A stretch of DNA of 17,217 nucleotides from an uncultured Oscillospiraceae bacterium. GTDB taxonomy: Bacteria > Bacillota > Clostridia > Oscillospirales > Oscillospiraceae. Positions within the stretch are counted from its first letter, which is position 1. Each line of letters opens with the position of its first letter. The notes under the pieces are model-generated. The model was not told where the DNA came from. It saw only the letters and a program-made list of their open reading frames with translations, and searched no databases. The translations under genes and the position numbers were made by a program. Positions 13,495 to 17,217 of this stretch are shown piece after piece. The DNA is taken from the NCBI GenBank assembly GCA_900768135.1, contig CAAGBT010000034.1, forward strand, positions 1-17,217. Direction: 5' to 3'.

Positions 13495-14026
13495 GAGGAT
13501 GGTTCTCCTTGTTGTCAGTGATTTCGCCCGCAGGCGCGATAACGTTATTGCCAGGGTTTTTCTTTCCGCCTGTCAGGCCGAGCGTGAGACACATCGGCTC
13601 GATGGCGGCCAGCAGCGCAAAAAGCACATATTGAAGCGCCGTGCCGGAGCTGCTCAGGCTGTTTATCGCCGTCATGGCGGGCGTCATCGGCAGCTGCCAG
13701 AGCATCGCAAGGATGCTGCCCGAGCCGAACGGAACAGGCATTGCAAGAAGCGAGGCAAGGTTGAGCGCATAGAGCGCCATCGCCGCGTTCCAGCAGAGAC
13801 TTTTGCCGATCGCGTTCTTCGGCCGCAGCCCCCAGCCGAACAGAAACGAAAGCGCCGCCACATAGACTGCGCCGAGCGCCAGCCCGGCGGGGGAGGCGAA
13901 CGTAAAGGACGAGGTCGATCCCGTGCCGCCAAGCGCCGCAAACAGCAGAATAAACGCCGCGCACTGGGCGATATGGCTCAAAAGGGATATTGCGCCAAGC
14001 TGGAGATAGCAGTCGCGTTTTTTCAT
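13487..14026 (-). CDS. Small multi-pass membrane protein of unknown function
   Basis: 179 residues from ATG 14026. Four hydrophobic segments are visible: ISLLSHIAQCAAFILLFAAL, LALGAVYVAALSFLFGWGL, the NAAMALYALNLASLLAM stretch, and ALQYVLFALLAAIEPMCLTL, with a short polar C-tail. I recognise no family motif. GGGGG (rc of 14036-14040) is 9 nt from the ATG; an in-frame GTG at 14035 overlaps the comM stop (GTGA) and has no room for a ribosome site, though coupled reinitiation there is possible. Its 3' end overlaps thiI by 8 nt. It is thus wedged by overlaps between comM and thiI and must be co-transcribed with them. The overlaps argue it is a true gene. Confidence 0.8.
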   Translation of the reverse strand: MKKRDCYLQLGAISLLSHIAQCAAFILLFAALGGTGSTSSFTFASPAGLALGAVYVAALSFLFGWGLRPKNAIGKSLCWNAAMALYALNLASLLAMPVPFGSGSILAMLWQLPMTPAMTAINSLSSSGTALQYVLFALLAAIEPMCLTLGLTGGKKNPGNNVIAPAGEITDNKENHPHA

Positions 14027-14031
14027 CGCGT

Positions 14032-15549
<1,518 letters not shown>

Positions 15550-15593
15550 ACCGCATCCCCCTTCCGCGCGCCGTGCGGCGCGATTCTTCGTTC

Positions 15594-15621
15594 AGTATAT
15601 CACACTTTTCGCATCAGGCAA
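15594..15621 (-). promoter_or_regulatory. Promoter of the comM operon
   Basis: On the minus strand, TTGCCT (rc of 15616-15621), a 16-nt spacer and TATACT (rc of 15594-15599) preceded by TGA, an extended -10. It lies 45 nt from the comM start and diverges from the nifJ promoter. Confidence 0.65.
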
Positions 15622-15653
15622 ATGCTTCGCTTCAAATTTTTGTATCAATTGCC

Positions 15654-15719
15654 AAAAAGAATAAATTATTTCAAAAGATGCCAAAAATGAAATTAAATGA
15701 AGATATATTTGCAAAAAAA
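15654..15719. promoter_or_regulatory. AT-rich A-tract region upstream of nifJ
   Basis: This gene-free AT-rich stretch in a GC-rich genome holds A-tracts at 15654-15658, 15673-15676, 15683-15687 and 15713-15719. It also has a GCCAAAAA-type repeat (15651-15658 and 15680-15687). Centre spacings are about 19, 11 and 31 bp, roughly helical. It could be curved DNA or an UP-like element for the strong promoter 25 bp downstream; this is inference. Confidence 0.4.
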
Positions 15720-15743
15720 GGAATGTTTTGCGGAAATGAGCCG

Positions 15744-15772
15744 TTTACACGCGGAAAATTTTATGCTACAAT
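15744..15772 (+). promoter_or_regulatory. Promoter of nifJ
   Basis: TTTACA (15744-15749), a 17-nt spacer and TACAAT (15767-15772) preceded by TGC (15764-15766), an extended -10. A GCGGAAA direct repeat (15730-15736 and 15751-15757, 21 bp apart) brackets the -35. Confidence 0.85.
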
Positions 15773-15778
15773 ATATCA

Positions 15779-15794
15779 GCGTTAAATTTTGCGC
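15779..15794. promoter_or_regulatory. Short dyad at the predicted nifJ transcription start
   Basis: GCGTTAAATTTTGCGC fits the symmetric pattern GCGnnAAATTTnnCGC. It lies 7 nt past the -10, exactly where RNA synthesis should start, so it could be an operator. It does not match the Rex consensus TTGTTAANNNNTTAACAA. Confidence 0.35.
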
Positions 15795-15809
15795 AGATCC
15801 ATCAAGATG

Positions 15810-15825
15810 CACCGCTCCAGCGGTG
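15810..15825 (+). other. Small hairpin in the nifJ leader
   Basis: CACCGCT (15810-15816) and AGCGGTG (15819-15825) form a 7-nt inverted repeat, effectively 6 bp with a 4-nt loop. It lies 8 nt before the AGGAGG ribosome site (15834-15839). It could stabilise the mRNA 5' end; no U-tract follows, so it is not a terminator. Confidence 0.45.
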
Positions 15826-15846
15826 AAATAAACAGGAGGTTCATTT

Positions 15847-17217
15847 ATGGTAAGAAAAATGAAATCCATGGATGGCAATAACGCTGCCGCGCACGTAAGC
15901 TACGCGTTCAGCGAGGTTGCCGCTATCTACCCCATCACCCCGTCTTCCCCCATGGCAGACCTTGTTGACCAGTGGTCCGCGAACGGGCAGAAGAACATTT
16001 TCGGCAGCAAGGTCAAGGTCGTTGAAATGCAGTCGGAAGCCGGCGCTGCCGGTGCGGTTCACGGCTCTCTCGGCGCCGGCGCGCTGACGACGACTTACAC
16101 GGCCTCCCAGGGCCTGCTGCTGATGATCCCCAATATGTACAAGATCGCGGCCGAGCAGCTGCCCTGCGTGTTCCACGTTTCCGCCCGTACCGTCTCCACC
16201 CATGCGCTGAACATCTTCGGCGACCACTCTGACGTCATGGCCTGCCGCCAGACCGGCTTCGCCATGCTGTGCGAGGGCAACGTGCAGGAAGTGATGGATC
16301 TCTCCCCCGTGGCGCATCTGGCTGCGCTTTCCGGCAAGGTGCCGTTCATCAACTTCTTCGACGGTTTCCGCACCTCCCACGAGATCCAGAAGATCGCCGT
16401 GTGGGATTACAAGGATCTCGCCGATATGTGCGACATGGATGCTGTCAAGGCGTTCCGCGAGCACGCCCTGAACCCTGAGCATCCGCATATGCGCGGCAGC
16501 CACGAGAACGGCGATACGTTCTTCCAGCACCGCGAGGCCTGCAACCAGTACTACGACGCCCTCCCCGAGGTCGTGGAGGAGTACATGGGCAAGATCAACG
16601 CCAAGCTCGGCACCGACTATAAGCTCTTCAACTACTACGGCGCGCCCGACGCCGACCGCGTCATCATCGCGATGGGTTCCATCTGCGACGTGGCCGAGGA
16701 AGTCATCGACTATCTCAACGCCCACGGCGAAAAGGTCGGCCTCATCAAGGTTCGTCTGTACCGCCCGTTCAAGGCTGAGCGCCTGATCGAAGCCATCCCC
16801 GCAACGTGCAAGAAGATCGCCGTTCTCGACCGTACCAAGGAACCCGGCGCGCAGGGCGAGCCGCTCTACCTCGACGTTGTCACCGCGCTGGCCAACGCCG
16901 GCAAGACCGGCATCGAGGTCATCGGCGGCCGCTACGGTCTCGGCTCCAAGGATACCCCGCCCGCTTCCGTCTTCGCCGTTTACAGCGAGCTTGCCAAGGC
17001 CGAGCCCAGGCGCCAGTTCACCATCGGCATCGTCGATGACGTGACGGGTCTTTCTCTCGAAGAGGACAAGAACTGCCCGAATACCGCAGCAGAGGGTACC
17101 ATCGAGTGCAAGTTCTGGGGTCTCGGCGGCGACGGTACCGTCGGCGCGAACAAGAACTCCATCAAGATCATCGGCGACCTCACCGACAAGTACGTCCAGG
17201 CCTACTTCCAGTACGAC
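15847..17217 (+). CDS. nifJ: Pyruvate:ferredoxin (flavodoxin) oxidoreductase, N-terminal part
   Basis: 457 codons are open to the window edge; the full single-chain enzyme is about 1170-1180 residues, so roughly 60% is missing. It oxidises pyruvate with CoA to acetyl-CoA and CO2, reducing ferredoxin, with thiamine diphosphate and Fe-S clusters: the central step of anaerobic fermentation in Clostridia. Domain I starts KMKSMDGNNAAAHVSYAFSE and has YPITPSS (28-34) with pyruvate-binding Thr31, the thiamine-activating Glu64 (VVEMQSEAGAAG) and Arg114 (SARTVSTHALNIFGDHSD). These numbers match Desulfovibrio africanus PFOR exactly. Domain II (about 260-410) contains VIIAMGSICDVAEEVIDYL and KKIAVLDRTKEPGAQGEPLY. 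AGGAGG at 15834-15839 precedes the ATG by 7 nt. Confidence 0.97.
   Translation, partial: MVRKMKSMDGNNAAAHVSYAFSEVAAIYPITPSSPMADLVDQWSANGQKNIFGSKVKVVEMQSEAGAAGAVHGSLGAGALTTTYTASQGLLLMIPNMYKIAAEQLPCVFHVSARTVSTHALNIFGDHSDVMACRQTGFAMLCEGNVQEVMDLSPVAHLAALSGKVPFINFFDGFRTSHEIQKIAVWDYKDLADMCDMDAVKAFREHALNPEHPHMRGSHENGDTFFQHREACNQYYDALPEVVEEYMGKINAKLGTDYKLFNYYGAPDADRVIIAMGSICDVAEEVIDYLNAHGEKVGLIKVRLYRPFKAERLIEAIPATCKKIAVLDRTKEPGAQGEPLYLDVVTALANAGKTGIEVIGGRYGLGSKDTPPASVFAVYSELAKAEPRRQFTIGIVDDVTGLSLEEDKNCPNTAAEGTIECKFWGLGGDGTVGANKNSIKIIGDLTDKYVQAYFQYD

Noticed and set aside
15779..15794. Rex (redox) operator at the nifJ start site
   Set aside because: The dyad does not match the TTGTTAANNNNTTAACAA consensus; it is kept only as an unassigned candidate operator.

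Overview
The window is about 60% GC chromosomal DNA from a Gram-positive, strictly anaerobic bacterium, most likely a Clostridia member near the Oscillospiraceae/Ruminococcaceae. This is inferred from protein style, not from a database search. The evidence is a NifJ-type pyruvate:ferredoxin oxidoreductase, a classical lysine (L-box) riboswitch with an intrinsic terminator, a DegV protein, a rhodanese-less ThiI, many strong U-tract terminators and SigA promoters, most of them with an extended -10 (TGn). I see no insertion sequence, prophage, CRISPR array or defence island. Composition is even, except for AT-rich promoter stretches near 1200-1245 and 15600-15800.

Layout. 1-711: 3' end of pnp. 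816-1175 (-): small zinc-ribbon membrane protein. 1415-2803 (+): mnmE. 2898-4726 (+): degV-prmA pair with a 4-nt overlap. 4833-5405 (-) and 5603-6457 (+): a divergent folate pair, 5-formyl-THF cyclo-ligase and FolD. 6607-6680 (-): tRNA-Gly(CCC) with its own promoter and terminator. 6788-7921 (+): D,D-carboxypeptidase. 8071-8321 (+): lysine riboswitch and terminator controlling an NhaC-family transporter (8355-9893). 10043-10999 (+): PfkB sugar kinase. 15549-11064 (-): tight operon of ComM-like ATPase, 4-TM protein, thiI, pncC and a lipoprotein. 15847-17217 (+): 5' part of nifJ, running off the window.

How it works together. Most genes are housekeeping: RNA decay, tRNA modification (mnmE, thiI), ribosome methylation (prmA), one-carbon folate metabolism, peptidoglycan trimming, NAD salvage (pncC) and pyruvate oxidation. 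Convergent neighbours share bidirectional terminators, so transcription units are cleanly separated.

Most worth a second look: (i) the FolD lacks the canonical cyclohydrolase lysine and the conserved glutamine; (ii) the lysine riboswitch reuses the 3' strand of its P1 helix as an exact copy of the terminator's 5' arm, and its promoter has a perfect 11-bp inverted repeat around the -35 box; (iii) the nifJ promoter region has A-tracts, a helically spaced direct repeat and a dyad at the predicted start site; (iv) two small uncharacterised envelope proteins, one of them embedded by overlaps between comM and thiI. I found no clear case for a wholly new multi-gene system.
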